44,409 bases of DNA from contig NZ_VOBN01000035.1 in assembly GCF_008370045.1 (NCBI RefSeq), positions 1-44,409 of the forward strand, given 5' to 3'. Numbering within the stretch: position 1 is the stretch's first letter; every line of letters begins with the position of its first letter. The notes beneath the pieces were generated by a model that was not told the DNA's origin, made no database searches, and saw only the letters and a program-made list of their open reading frames with translations. The DNA comes from Pseudomonas sp. ANT_J12 (GTDB taxonomy: Bacteria; Pseudomonadota; Gammaproteobacteria; Pseudomonadales; Pseudomonadaceae). The position numbers were made by a program, and so were the translations under genes. Shown here piece after piece: positions 32,848 to 40,290 of the stretch.

Positions 32848-33488
32848 AGGCGTTCGGGGTAAGTGACCACCAGATACGCCACCGCCTCGCTGTCGGTGGG
32901 GTTGCGATAGCGGTGCGGCTGGTCGGCATAGAACAGGATCGAATCGCCGGTCGACAACAGATAGCGTTCGTCATTGACGCTGATTTCCAGCACGCCTTGC
33001 GACACCACCAGGTTCTCCTGCACGCCGGGACCATGACCCTCGGAAATGTCCTCGCCCAATGGGCTCAGGCGCAGTTCGTAAAACTCCGATTGGCGCGCCA
33101 CGTCGAATGGAAACAGTGCACGGCTGACAAACGCACCGCTGGCACTGACCAGACGTTTGCTCTGGCTTGCCGACAGCACCGCCACGCCTTCGAAGGCCCG
33201 ATGCTCAAGAAACGCGGCCACCGAGACCTTCAAACCCTTGGCGATTTTGCACAGCACTTTGATCGACGGCACGCTGCGCCCGGATTCGATCTGCGCCAGC
33301 ATCGCCCGGCTCACACCGCACTGACGGGCGAGGGCATCGAGGGACAGATGCCGCTTGCCACGCAGGCGTTGCAGGTTCTGCGCGACACGCTCGCAGATCG
33401 GGTCTTCTTCCAGGGATTCCAGGTTATTCAAATCCAGCCCAGGTTCGTCGGCGCTCGCCAGAAAGCGCGAGGGTTGCTGCACGTTCAC
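32841..33488 (-). CDS. XRE-family regulator with C-terminal cupin domain
   Basis: A 215-residue regulator. The helix-turn-helix spans about residues 30-90 (RVAQNLQRLRGKRHLSLDAL, ARQCGVSRAMLAQIESGRSV). The cupin domain is at about 130-210, with HGPGVQENLVVSQGVLEISV and STGDSILFYADQPHRYRNP, and may bind a small molecule or metal. Start is GTG at 33488, which overlaps the stop of the preceding small gene (GTGA), so it is translationally coupled to it. In Pseudomonas such regulators often control amino-acid or sulfur metabolism. It lies between the Met-rich gene and a sulfonate binding protein. Confidence 0.9.
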   Translation of the reverse strand: MNVQQPSRFLASADEPGLDLNNLESLEEDPICERVAQNLQRLRGKRHLSLDALARQCGVSRAMLAQIESGRSVPSIKVLCKIAKGLKVSVAAFLEHRAFEGVAVLSASQSKRLVSASGAFVSRALFPFDVARQSEFYELRLSPLGEDISEGHGPGVQENLVVSQGVLEISVNDERYLLSTGDSILFYADQPHRYRNPTDSEAVAYLVVTYPERLD

Positions 33489-33646
33489 GCGTGACGCGTC
33501 TCGGAAGACTTGACCGCTTGCACCCATTGGTAGGCCTGCAAGCCGGCATTGCGTGCGTACATTTCCCACATGGCCCGTGCCCGTTGCTGAGCCTGTTTGC
33601 GTTTACGGTAGCTGGCGAAGTCGATGACGTTATTAGTCGGATTCAT
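33485..33646 (-). CDS. small basic protein coupled to the XRE-cupin regulator
   Basis: A 53-residue protein starting MNPTNNVIDFASYRKRKQAQ and ending VKSSETRHA. It is rich in Arg, Lys and Gln and is predicted to be helical through residues 12-45. No motif is recognised. It is likely real because its stop overlaps the regulator's GTG start. The ribosome binding site is weak. It may modify or be controlled with the regulator. Confidence 0.65.
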   Translation of the reverse strand: MNPTNNVIDFASYRKRKQAQQRARAMWEMYARNAGLQAYQWVQAVKSSETRHA

Positions 33647-33781
33647 GGGGCACTTCACTGTGTAATGAATGACGGGATGAGCTGACAATACTCGGAATTT
33701 TTTATAACTATAAATACTGATTTTGTATTTGGTAATTCGTTTTGGTTCTTTTGTGGCTGACTGAAAGAGAGGCAGCGGGCA

Positions 33782-34735
33782 CTAGGGTTTCCAGATCTCG
33801 ACGTCCTTGGCATCCACCGCTTTGGGCAACAAACCCTCGGCAAAAAAAGCATCGGCGATTTTTTGCTGTTCGCCCAACTGATCGGCTTTGACCGGTTGCA
33901 CCTGGTAACTGCGATGAGCATTGGCCGTCTCGACGGTTTCCACATCCAGGTTGCCCCACAACGGGCCGAGTACTTGTGCGGCGTCACGCGGGTTGTGCTT
34001 TACCCAGGCGCCGGCCTTGTGCAGTTGCTCGTAAACCAGTTTCAGGACTTGCGGGTGCTCTTTGGCGTAGGTGTTGCTGGTCAGGTAGTAGCGCTTGTAA
34101 CTGGCCAGGCCGGTGCCGTCCGCCAGGGTGCGGGTCGGCAGTTGGCGTTGCACGCCGCTGAGGAAGGGTTCCCAGGTGACCCAGGCGTCGACCTTGTTGT
34201 TCTCGAAGGCGGCGCGGCCATCGGCCGGTGACAGGTAGGCCGGCTCAATGTCGGAAAACTTCAAGCCGGCCTTGTTCAGCGCGGCAATCAGCAGGTAGTG
34301 CGAACCGGCGGCTTTGGTCACCGCGACTTTCTTGCCTTTCAGATCCGCCAGTTGCTGCAACGGTGAATCCTTGCGCACGACAATCGCCTGGGCCGAAGGC
34401 GAGGGCGCTTCCTCGGCAAAGTAGGTCAGTTTGGCTTGCGCGGCCTGGGCGAAGATCGGCACGGTATCGGCCACATCGGCGCTGATATCGACGTTGCCGA
34501 CATTTAACGCCTCCAGCAGCGGCAGGCCACTGGAGAACTCATGCCAGGTGACGTCGATGTTGTTCTGCGCGAGGGTCTTTTCCAGGGTGCCTTGGGTTTT
34601 CAGCAGGGTGATGAGGGTCGATGACTTCTGGTAGCCGATACGTACGGTCTCCCGGGCCTGCGCCGTCAGTGTGAAGGACAAGGCCAGTGCGACAATCAGG
34701 CTGGTAACGACTGCGTTTTTGATGGGTTTTGACAT
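33782..34735 (-). CDS. ssuA: ABC substrate-binding protein, aliphatic-sulfonate (SsuA) type
   Basis: A 317-residue periplasmic protein with a Sec signal peptide (residues 1-27, cleavage after AQA). It shows the canonical SsuA pattern: ETVRIGYQKSSTLITLLKTQ at the mature N-terminus, DVTWHEFSSGLPLLEALNVG, NVDISADVADTVPIFAQAA, and LKGKKVAVTKAAGSHYLLI. Of the four binding proteins here this is the closest to textbook SsuA. Its permease, ATPase and monooxygenase are not adjacent, so it may use the ssuCB-type core at 29207-30860 or one elsewhere. Confidence 0.9.
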   Translation of the reverse strand: MSKPIKNAVVTSLIVALALSFTLTAQARETVRIGYQKSSTLITLLKTQGTLEKTLAQNNIDVTWHEFSSGLPLLEALNVGNVDISADVADTVPIFAQAAQAKLTYFAEEAPSPSAQAIVVRKDSPLQQLADLKGKKVAVTKAAGSHYLLIAALNKAGLKFSDIEPAYLSPADGRAAFENNKVDAWVTWEPFLSGVQRQLPTRTLADGTGLASYKRYYLTSNTYAKEHPQVLKLVYEQLHKAGAWVKHNPRDAAQVLGPLWGNLDVETVETANAHRSYQVQPVKADQLGEQQKIADAFFAEGLLPKAVDAKDVEIWKP

Positions 34736-34789
34736 GGCGAACTCGACAGTAAGCGAAGGAGAAGGTGGCTATCTGTCATGAGCATAGAG

Positions 34790-34803
34790 TTCTAAGAATT
34801 ATT
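34790..34803 (-). promoter_or_regulatory. AT-rich sulfur-motif variant upstream of the SsuA gene
   Basis: On the minus strand AATAATTCTTAGAA lies 55-68 bases before the start. It matches ATAATTAGCTTAGA apart from a two-base gap. A second related sequence, CTTAAGCTAAGAC, lies further upstream (about 34821-34833). Confidence 0.3.
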
Positions 34804-34961
34804 CTTTAAATAATGTTTAGGTCTTAGCTTAAGGTGTTTGCATATGCATTTAAGGAATATATAAATCGTTATTTATTCCTTTTGTTATCGCTTGCGCCGG
34901 TGCATTTTGAAGGCCTGCACCTCAGTGCGGTTTTGCCTCACATCAGACAGGAAGCCTCAAT

Positions 34962-35177
34962 ATGACCATCAAAGCGATCAACGTTCGTAACCAGTTCAAA
35001 GGCGTTATCAAGGAAATCCTGGAAGGCGAAGTGGTTTCGGAAATCGACGTGCAAACCGCGTCCGGCATCGTCACATCGGTGATCACTACCCGTTCCGTGC
35101 GCGATCTGGAATTGAAGATTGGCAGTGAAGTGATTGCGTTCGTGAAGTCGACTGAAGTGTCGATTGCCAAGCTCTGA
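34962..35177 (+). CDS. ssuF: TOBE/Mop-domain molybdopterin-binding protein (SsuF-like)
   Basis: A 71-residue protein that is a single TOBE domain: INVRNQFKGVIKEILEGEVV, SEIDVQTASGIVTSVIT and VGSEV-like IGSEVIAFVKSTEVSIAKL. Such proteins bind molybdate or molybdopterin-type oxyanions. In P. putida a protein of this type, SsuF, ends the ssu operon and is needed for growth on sulfonates (established by earlier genetic work as I recall it). Here it stands alone but beside ssuA and within the sulfur region. The gene symbol is by analogy. AGGAAG lies before the ATG. Confidence 0.8.
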   Translation: MTIKAINVRNQFKGVIKEILEGEVVSEIDVQTASGIVTSVITTRSVRDLELKIGSEVIAFVKSTEVSIAKL

Positions 35178-35192
35178 ATGGGGTCGCCGTTC

Positions 35193-35222
35193 CCTGTGGC
35201 GAGGGGGCTTGCCACAGGTTTC
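35193..35222. terminator. hairpin after the Mop gene, REP-derived
   Basis: CCTGTGGC pairs with GCCACAGG around GAGGGGGCTT, followed by TTTCTC. It is a half REP that could act as a weak terminator for the Mop gene. Confidence 0.45.
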
Positions 35223-35239
35223 TCGCAAGGTTTGCGAGA

Positions 35240-35875
35240 TCAGCGTGAGATCAACCCACGCTCAATCGCGTAGTTAAGCAGCGCCGCCGGTTTGTCGATG
35301 TTGAGTTTGCGGCGAATGCTCAGCCGATGGGTTTCCACCGTGCGCACGCTGATGTCCAGTTCGCGCGCCATTTCCTTGTTGTTCAGTCCCAGCACCATTT
35401 TGCACAGCACCTCGCTCTCACGCGGGGTGAGCTCGTTGTCGGTCGGCCGGTCAGCCGCTAGCTTGCGGGCGATTTCGGCGCTGTAGAACGTCCCGCCACT
35501 GGCAATCGCCTCGATGGCCGCGATGATTTCACGGGAGGGGGAGTTCTTCAGCACGTAGCCGCTGGCGCCCGAGCGTACTGACTCGCTGACGTACTCGTTG
35601 TTGTCGTACATGCTGAGGATCAGGATCTTGATCGCCGGGTGGTCACGCCGCAGCACGCGGGTCAGTTCCAGGCCGTTCATGTCCTTGAGGCCAATGTCCA
35701 CCAGCAGCAAATCGGGCTGGGTCCGGGCGACCATTTCAATCGCGCTCGCACCGCTGTCCGCCTCGCCGACGATGGCAAGAAAATCCACCACCGCCAGCAA
35801 GGCGCGAATGCCGTCGCGCACCAGGGAATGATCGTCGACCAGGGCGACACGGATCGGGACGGGCAGGCTCATCAA
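35240..35875 (-). CDS. NarL/LuxR-type response regulator
   Basis: A 211-residue regulator. The receiver domain has the acidic pair in VALVDDHSLVRDG, the phospho-acceptor Asp in LLLVDIGLKDMNGLEL and the Lys of GYVLKNSPSREI. The LuxR helix-turn-helix is at about 145-205 (LTPRESEVLCKMVLGLNNKE, MARELDISVRTVETHRLSI). Its ATG overlaps the kinase stop (ATGA). The likely target is the cstA promoter, where an inverted repeat of TACGTAGTACT is found. Confidence 0.93.
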   Translation of the reverse strand: MMSLPVPIRVALVDDHSLVRDGIRALLAVVDFLAIVGEADSGASAIEMVARTQPDLLLVDIGLKDMNGLELTRVLRRDHPAIKILILSMYDNNEYVSESVRSGASGYVLKNSPSREIIAAIEAIASGGTFYSAEIARKLAADRPTDNELTPRESEVLCKMVLGLNNKEMARELDISVRTVETHRLSIRRKLNIDKPAALLNYAIERGLISR

Positions 35876-37245
35876 GTCATTTCTCTTATTGTGTGGGCTG
35901 TCTCGCTCAAGGGCAGCAGCACATTCAGCTCGCTGCGACCCGGCGTTGAATGCAGTTCGAGTCGGCCACCGAAATGCTCGACTCGTTCACGGATATTGCG
36001 CAAGCCGATACCGGCGTTCAGGCGGTCGACCCGATTGACGTTAAAGCCGATGCCATCATCAACGACGATCAGGCGCAATGCCTGCGGCGAACCCTGCAAG
36101 GTGATCGACACCGTGCTGGCCTGGGCGTGACGTTCAATATTAGTCAACCCTTCCTGGGCGATACGGAACACCGCCACCGCCGCACCGTCCACCAGATCGC
36201 AGTCGGTCAGGTTGCTTTCATAATTGACCTGCAAACCACTGCGCTGCTGGAACTCGGCAGCCAACTGGCCGATGGCGGCGGGCAGGCCCAGGGTGTCGAG
36301 CAGCGATGAGCGCAAGTCATGGGAAATGCTCCGCACCTCGCCGATGGCACTGCCGAGGCGCTCGGTGGCTTCGCGCAAAATGTTCAGGCCATTGTCGCGC
36401 CCGGCCTCGATCAAATGGCTGGCCAGTTCGAACTGAAACTTGATCGACACCAGCAACTGGCTGATGCCGTCATGCAATTCCCGGGAAACCCGTGAGCGCT
36501 CCTCTTCCTGCAAGCTGACAATGCGCTGGTTCAGGCGCTGGAGTTTTTTGTCGGCCAGGCGATGTTCGCTGACGTTCAGGGTCATGCCGCTGATAAACAC
36601 CAGCAGCACGGCAATCAACGCCACCGCCGCAATCGCGAGCATGGTGCCGTGGATGCCGTGGGCGACTTCATCCCGGGCTTGTTGCGTGGCCTGTTCAACG
36701 TCTTCGAGGTAGATGCCGGTGCCGAGCATCCAGCCCCAGCGATCCAGCATCACCACGTAGGCGAGCTTGTCGGTGATCGCGCCGGTGGAAGGTTTTTTCC
36801 AGGCGTAGCGCTGGAAACCGGCGCCGGATTCGGCGCTTTTCAGCAAAGCCTGAATCACCGGCAGGCCGTGAGGGTCGGTCATGTCCCACAGGTATTTGCC
36901 CACCAGTTCGGATTGCCGCGCATGCATCAGGCTGCGGCCCTGGCGGTCGTAGACGAAGAAATAGCCGTCGACGCCAAAGCTGAGTTTTCGCAGTTCTTCG
37001 AGCACCCGCTGCTGGGCCACGGCGTCGCCGTGGCCATCGTCATACAACGGCTCGATCAGGCTCTTGGCCATTTCCACGTAGTTTTTCAGCTCCGCGCGTT
37101 TGCTGGCGAGAATGCTGTCTTCGATCAACTGCGCCTGCTGCTCGCCCAGTTGTCGGTTCTGGAACATCACCAGGGCGCAAATCACTGCAATCGCCAGGAT
37201 CAGCGGCAGGATGCCCAGGGCAACGATTTTGTGTTTGAGCTGCAT
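35872..37245 (-). CDS. sensor histidine kinase with periplasmic Cache domain
   Basis: A 457-residue inner-membrane kinase. Membrane segments lie at about 10-28 and 200-220. Between them is a Cache domain (about 40-190: LSFGVDGYFFVYDRQGRSLM, ELVGKYLWDMTDPHGLPVIQ, LDRWGWMLGTGIYLEDVE). The HisKA_3 domain has the phospho-accepting His in EERSRVSRELHDGISQLLVS, and the ATPase domain has FRIAQEGLTNIERHAQAS and DDGIGFN, with GIGLRNIRERVEHFGG. Cache domains of this kind bind small carboxylates. It is divergent from cstA-ybdD, so pyruvate or a related compound is a reasonable signal. Confidence 0.93.
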   Translation of the reverse strand: MQLKHKIVALGILPLILAIAVICALVMFQNRQLGEQQAQLIEDSILASKRAELKNYVEMAKSLIEPLYDDGHGDAVAQQRVLEELRKLSFGVDGYFFVYDRQGRSLMHARQSELVGKYLWDMTDPHGLPVIQALLKSAESGAGFQRYAWKKPSTGAITDKLAYVVMLDRWGWMLGTGIYLEDVEQATQQARDEVAHGIHGTMLAIAAVALIAVLLVFISGMTLNVSEHRLADKKLQRLNQRIVSLQEEERSRVSRELHDGISQLLVSIKFQFELASHLIEAGRDNGLNILREATERLGSAIGEVRSISHDLRSSLLDTLGLPAAIGQLAAEFQQRSGLQVNYESNLTDCDLVDGAAVAVFRIAQEGLTNIERHAQASTVSITLQGSPQALRLIVVDDGIGFNVNRVDRLNAGIGLRNIRERVEHFGGRLELHSTPGRSELNVLLPLSETAHTIREMT

Positions 37246-37380
37246 GTTCTACTCCTGTCCAGACCGGGCGACGGTGCGGCAGGGCCGTTGGCGGGTGTCG
37301 TGGTGGGGGCATGATAGGCCAAAAAGACCTGCACTTCGCCAGCGCAAAGCGGCGTCGGACTAATGGATGAAAGCGGTCTG

Positions 37381-37417
37381 CGTAGTACTACGTAGACGGG
37401 CCTTACGTAGTACTGCG
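37381..37417. promoter_or_regulatory. inverted repeat, candidate operator for cstA
   Basis: CGTAGTACTACGTAG (37381-37395) and TTACGTAGTACTGCG (37403-37417) are inverted copies sharing an exact 11-bp core (TACGTAGTACT). Each half is itself nearly palindromic. They lie about 110-140 bases before cstA and a similar distance from the kinase gene. NarL-type regulators often bind such paired sites. Confidence 0.6.
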
Positions 37418-37523
37418 GATTCCGCTGTCGGCGACATGCGCGGATATTAGGCGGGCTCGCATAACGGGCACCATTATAAAAATTATCGCCGCGGCCTATC
37501 GGACTGCCGGCAGGAGACACGCA

Positions 37524-39584
37524 ATGACCCGTCTGGTTAAACACCTCGCCTGGTTTGTCGTGGCTGTCATTGGAGCGATTGCGCTGAGTGTCGTGGCCCT
37601 GCGCCGCGGCGAAGCGATCAACGCCCTCTGGATCGTCGTCGCCGCCATCGCCATCTACCTCGTTGCCTACCGCTATTACAGCCTGTTCATCGCCAACAGG
37701 GTGATGCAACTCGATCCCAACCGAGCCACTCCCGCCGTACTCAACAATGATGGTCTGGACTATGTGCCGACCAACAAACACATCCTCTTCGGTCACCACT
37801 TCGCGGCCATTGCTGGCGCGGGGCCTCTGGTCGGTCCGGTGCTGGCGGCACAGATGGGCTACCTGCCCGGTACGCTGTGGCTGATTGCCGGCGTCGTGTT
37901 CGCCGGCGCGGTGCAGGACTTCATGGTCCTGTTCATGTCCACCCGCCGTAATGGCCGCTCCCTGGGCGACATGGTCCGTGAAGAAATGGGCCGCATCCCG
38001 GGCACCATCGCGCTGTTCGGCTGCTTCCTGATCATGATCATCATCCTCGCGGTGCTGGCGCTGATCGTGGTCAAAGCCCTGGCCGATAGCCCGTGGGGCA
38101 TGTTCACCGTGATGGCGACCATTCCGATCGCGATGTTCATGGGCGTGTACATGCGCTACATCCGCCCGGGCCGCATTGGCGAAATCTCGGTGATCGGCGT
38201 GGCGTTGCTGCTCGGTTCGATCTTCGTCGGCGGGCAGATTGCGGCTGATCCGGCTTGGGCCAAGGTCTTCAGCTTTACCGGTGTGCAAATCACCTGGATG
38301 CTGATCGGCTACGGTTTTGTCGCGGCGGTATTGCCGGTGTGGCTGATCCTGGCGCCGCGCGATTACCTCTCCACCTTCCTGAAAATCGGCACCATCCTGG
38401 CGTTGGCGGTCGGCATCCTGATCACCATGCCCGAGCTGAAAATGCCGGCGCTGACCCAGTTCATCGACGGCACCGGGCCGGTGTGGAAGGGCGGCTTGTT
38501 CCCGTTCCTCTTCATTACCATCGCTTGCGGCGCGGTTTCGGGTTTCCACGCGCTGATCGCTTCCGGCACCACGCCGAAACTGCTCGCCAGTGAAGGCCAT
38601 GCCCGTTACATCGGTTACGGCGGCATGCTGATGGAATCCTTTGTTGCCATCATGGCGATGGTCGCCGCTTCGGTGATCGAGCCAGGCGTCTACTTCGCCA
38701 TGAACAGCCCAGCTGCCGTGGTCGGTGGTGACGTGATTCAAGTGGCACAAACCGTCAGCAGCTGGGGTTTTGCAATTACCCCGGAAGCCCTGCAAGCAGT
38801 GGCCCATGACATTGGTGAAACCACCGTGCTGGCCCGTGCCGGCGGTGCGCCAACGTTGGCGGTCGGCATTGCGCAAATCCTGCACAGTGTCCTGCCAGGT
38901 GAAAACACCATGGCGTTCTGGTACCACTTCGCGATCCTGTTCGAAGCGCTGTTCATCCTGACCGCCGTCGATGCTGGCACCCGGGCCGGACGTTTCATGC
39001 TTCAGGACTTGCTCGGCTCTTTCGTCCCGGCGCTCAAACGCACGGAATCCTGGACCGCCAACCTGATCGCCACCGCCGGTTGCGTGGCGATGTGGGGTTA
39101 CTTGCTCTATCAAGGGGTGATCGATCCGCTTGGTGGCATCAACACCTTGTGGCCGCTGTTCGGCATCTCCAACCAGATGCTCGCCGGTATCGCGCTGATG
39201 CTCGCCACGGTGGTGCTGATCAAAATGAAACGCCAACGCTACATCTGGGTGACCATGCTGCCAGCCGTGTGGCTGTTGATCTGCACCACGACGGCGGGCT
39301 TCATCAAGCTGTTCGACGCGAATCCTGCGATCGGCTTCCTGTCCCTGGCCAAGAAATACAGCGACGCGTTGGCCAACGGTCAGATCCTCGCCCCGGCCAA
39401 GAGCATCGACCAGATGCAGCACGTGATCTGGAACGCGTACACCAACGCTACGTTGACCGGGCTGTTCCTGTTCGTGGTGTTCAGCATCCTGTTTTATGCG
39501 CTCAAGGTCGGCATCGCCGCCTGGGGTACAAAAGAGCGTACGGATAAAGAATCGCCGTTCCAGGCTGTGCCCAATGTTCAATGA
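37524..39584 (+). CDS. cstA: carbon starvation protein CstA, pyruvate/peptide transporter
   Basis: A 686-residue inner-membrane protein with about 16-18 hydrophobic segments. Family hallmarks are NKHILFGHHFAAIAGAGPLV, GPVLAAQMGYLPGTLWLIAG and, later, GFHALIASGTTPKLL. CstA of E. coli transports pyruvate and has been linked to peptide use. A good AGGAG site lies before the ATG. The stop overlaps the ybdD-like gene by 11 bases. The upstream 278-bp gap carries the candidate operator. Confidence 0.96.
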   Translation: MTRLVKHLAWFVVAVIGAIALSVVALRRGEAINALWIVVAAIAIYLVAYRYYSLFIANRVMQLDPNRATPAVLNNDGLDYVPTNKHILFGHHFAAIAGAGPLVGPVLAAQMGYLPGTLWLIAGVVFAGAVQDFMVLFMSTRRNGRSLGDMVREEMGRIPGTIALFGCFLIMIIILAVLALIVVKALADSPWGMFTVMATIPIAMFMGVYMRYIRPGRIGEISVIGVALLLGSIFVGGQIAADPAWAKVFSFTGVQITWMLIGYGFVAAVLPVWLILAPRDYLSTFLKIGTILALAVGILITMPELKMPALTQFIDGTGPVWKGGLFPFLFITIACGAVSGFHALIASGTTPKLLASEGHARYIGYGGMLMESFVAIMAMVAASVIEPGVYFAMNSPAAVVGGDVIQVAQTVSSWGFAITPEALQAVAHDIGETTVLARAGGAPTLAVGIAQILHSVLPGENTMAFWYHFAILFEALFILTAVDAGTRAGRFMLQDLLGSFVPALKRTESWTANLIATAGCVAMWGYLLYQGVIDPLGGINTLWPLFGISNQMLAGIALMLATVVLIKMKRQRYIWVTMLPAVWLLICTTTAGFIKLFDANPAIGFLSLAKKYSDALANGQILAPAKSIDQMQHVIWNAYTNATLTGLFLFVVFSILFYALKVGIAAWGTKERTDKESPFQAVPNVQ

Positions 39585-39771
39585 CCTGAGTCGCCTCGGT
39601 AAATACCTCGGTCAGGCCGCGCGCCTGATGGTCGGCATGCCCGACTACGACAACTACGTCGAGCATATGCAAACCAAGCACCCGGACAAACCGGTGATGG
39701 ATTACGAGATGTTCTTCCGGGAGCGTCAGGAGGCGCGTTACGGGAGTAAGGCTGGGCCGAAGTGTTGTTGA
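39574..39771 (+). CDS. YbdD/YjiX-family small protein, CstA partner
   Basis: A 65-residue protein: LGKYLGQAARLMVGMPDYDN then YVEHMQTKHPDKPVMDYEMF and FRERQEARYG, the complete YbdD/YjiX pattern. In E. coli the small partner is required for transport by CstA or BtsT. The start at 39574 overlaps the end of cstA by 11 bases, supporting coupled synthesis of the pair. Confidence 0.93.
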   Translation: MFNDLSRLGKYLGQAARLMVGMPDYDNYVEHMQTKHPDKPVMDYEMFFRERQEARYGSKAGPKCC

Positions 39772-39775
39772 ACTT

Positions 39776-39841
39776 GTAGGAGCATGGCTTGCCCGCGATG
39801 GCGATCTTTCGGACGCCATCGCGGGCAAGTCTTGCTTCTAC
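39776..39841. repeat. REP palindrome
   Basis: GTAGGAGCATGGCTTGCCCG...CGATGGCG is mirrored by CGCCATCGCGGGCAAG...TCTAC. The same subtype is seen at the left edge of the window. Confidence 0.9.
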
Positions 39842-39894
39842 ACAACAGGTGATAGGCCACATCCGGCAATCGCGGCAATCCATCGCTCCCCCCG

Positions 39895-40104
39895 TTACCA
39901 GAGTTTGTCGCCTTTCGCCGGATCTGCGTTGCGCCGTTCCGGGCCATCGGGGTTGCCGAGGTTCACAAGCCTTCTTTCCAGCAGAACATTCTGAAGCGCC
40001 TGGCGTGCCGTCGGATCCAGTTGATGCTCACGCTCCTTGAGTTCAAGCAGAATTGGGCTGGACCAGGCGCGATAGGTTTGCTCGGTTATACGAACGGGGG
40101 TCAT
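39895..40104 (-). CDS. small hypothetical protein
   Basis: A 69-residue hydrophilic protein, MTPVRITEQTYRAWSSPILL followed by a helical ELKEREHQLDPTARQALQNV and a charged tail ending AKGDKLW. The strong ribosome binding site AAGGAG seven bases before the ATG makes it convincing. No family is recognised. Confidence 0.72.
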   Translation of the reverse strand: MTPVRITEQTYRAWSSPILLELKEREHQLDPTARQALQNVLLERRLVNLGNPDGPERRNADPAKGDKLW

Positions 40105-40290
40105 CTATCTCTCCTTGATTAGGCACCCGCCGTGAGGTGGGCGCTGTTCGATGAGGTAGAAACACTAGTTGAGGAAACGGGTTGTTGCCAGCATCGATCC
40201 GGCTGATTCCTGGCCACGATCTGAAAGCACTGTCCTGCTAGCCAAAAGCCACGTAACTTAGCGCGCAAAATAATTAGACGTTTAAGGAAG

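Noticed and set aside
32650..32862. A plus-strand frame encoding a Pro-Leu repeat and RFGVCQ repeats
   Set aside because: It is made of the GCCTTT repeat, a REPIN and the 21-bp repeats, that is, noncoding repeats.
37200..39581. A 793-codon open frame on the minus strand opposite cstA
   Set aside because: Extreme His/Arg/Asp/Gln content and no motif, as expected for the complement of a hydrophobic membrane-protein gene.
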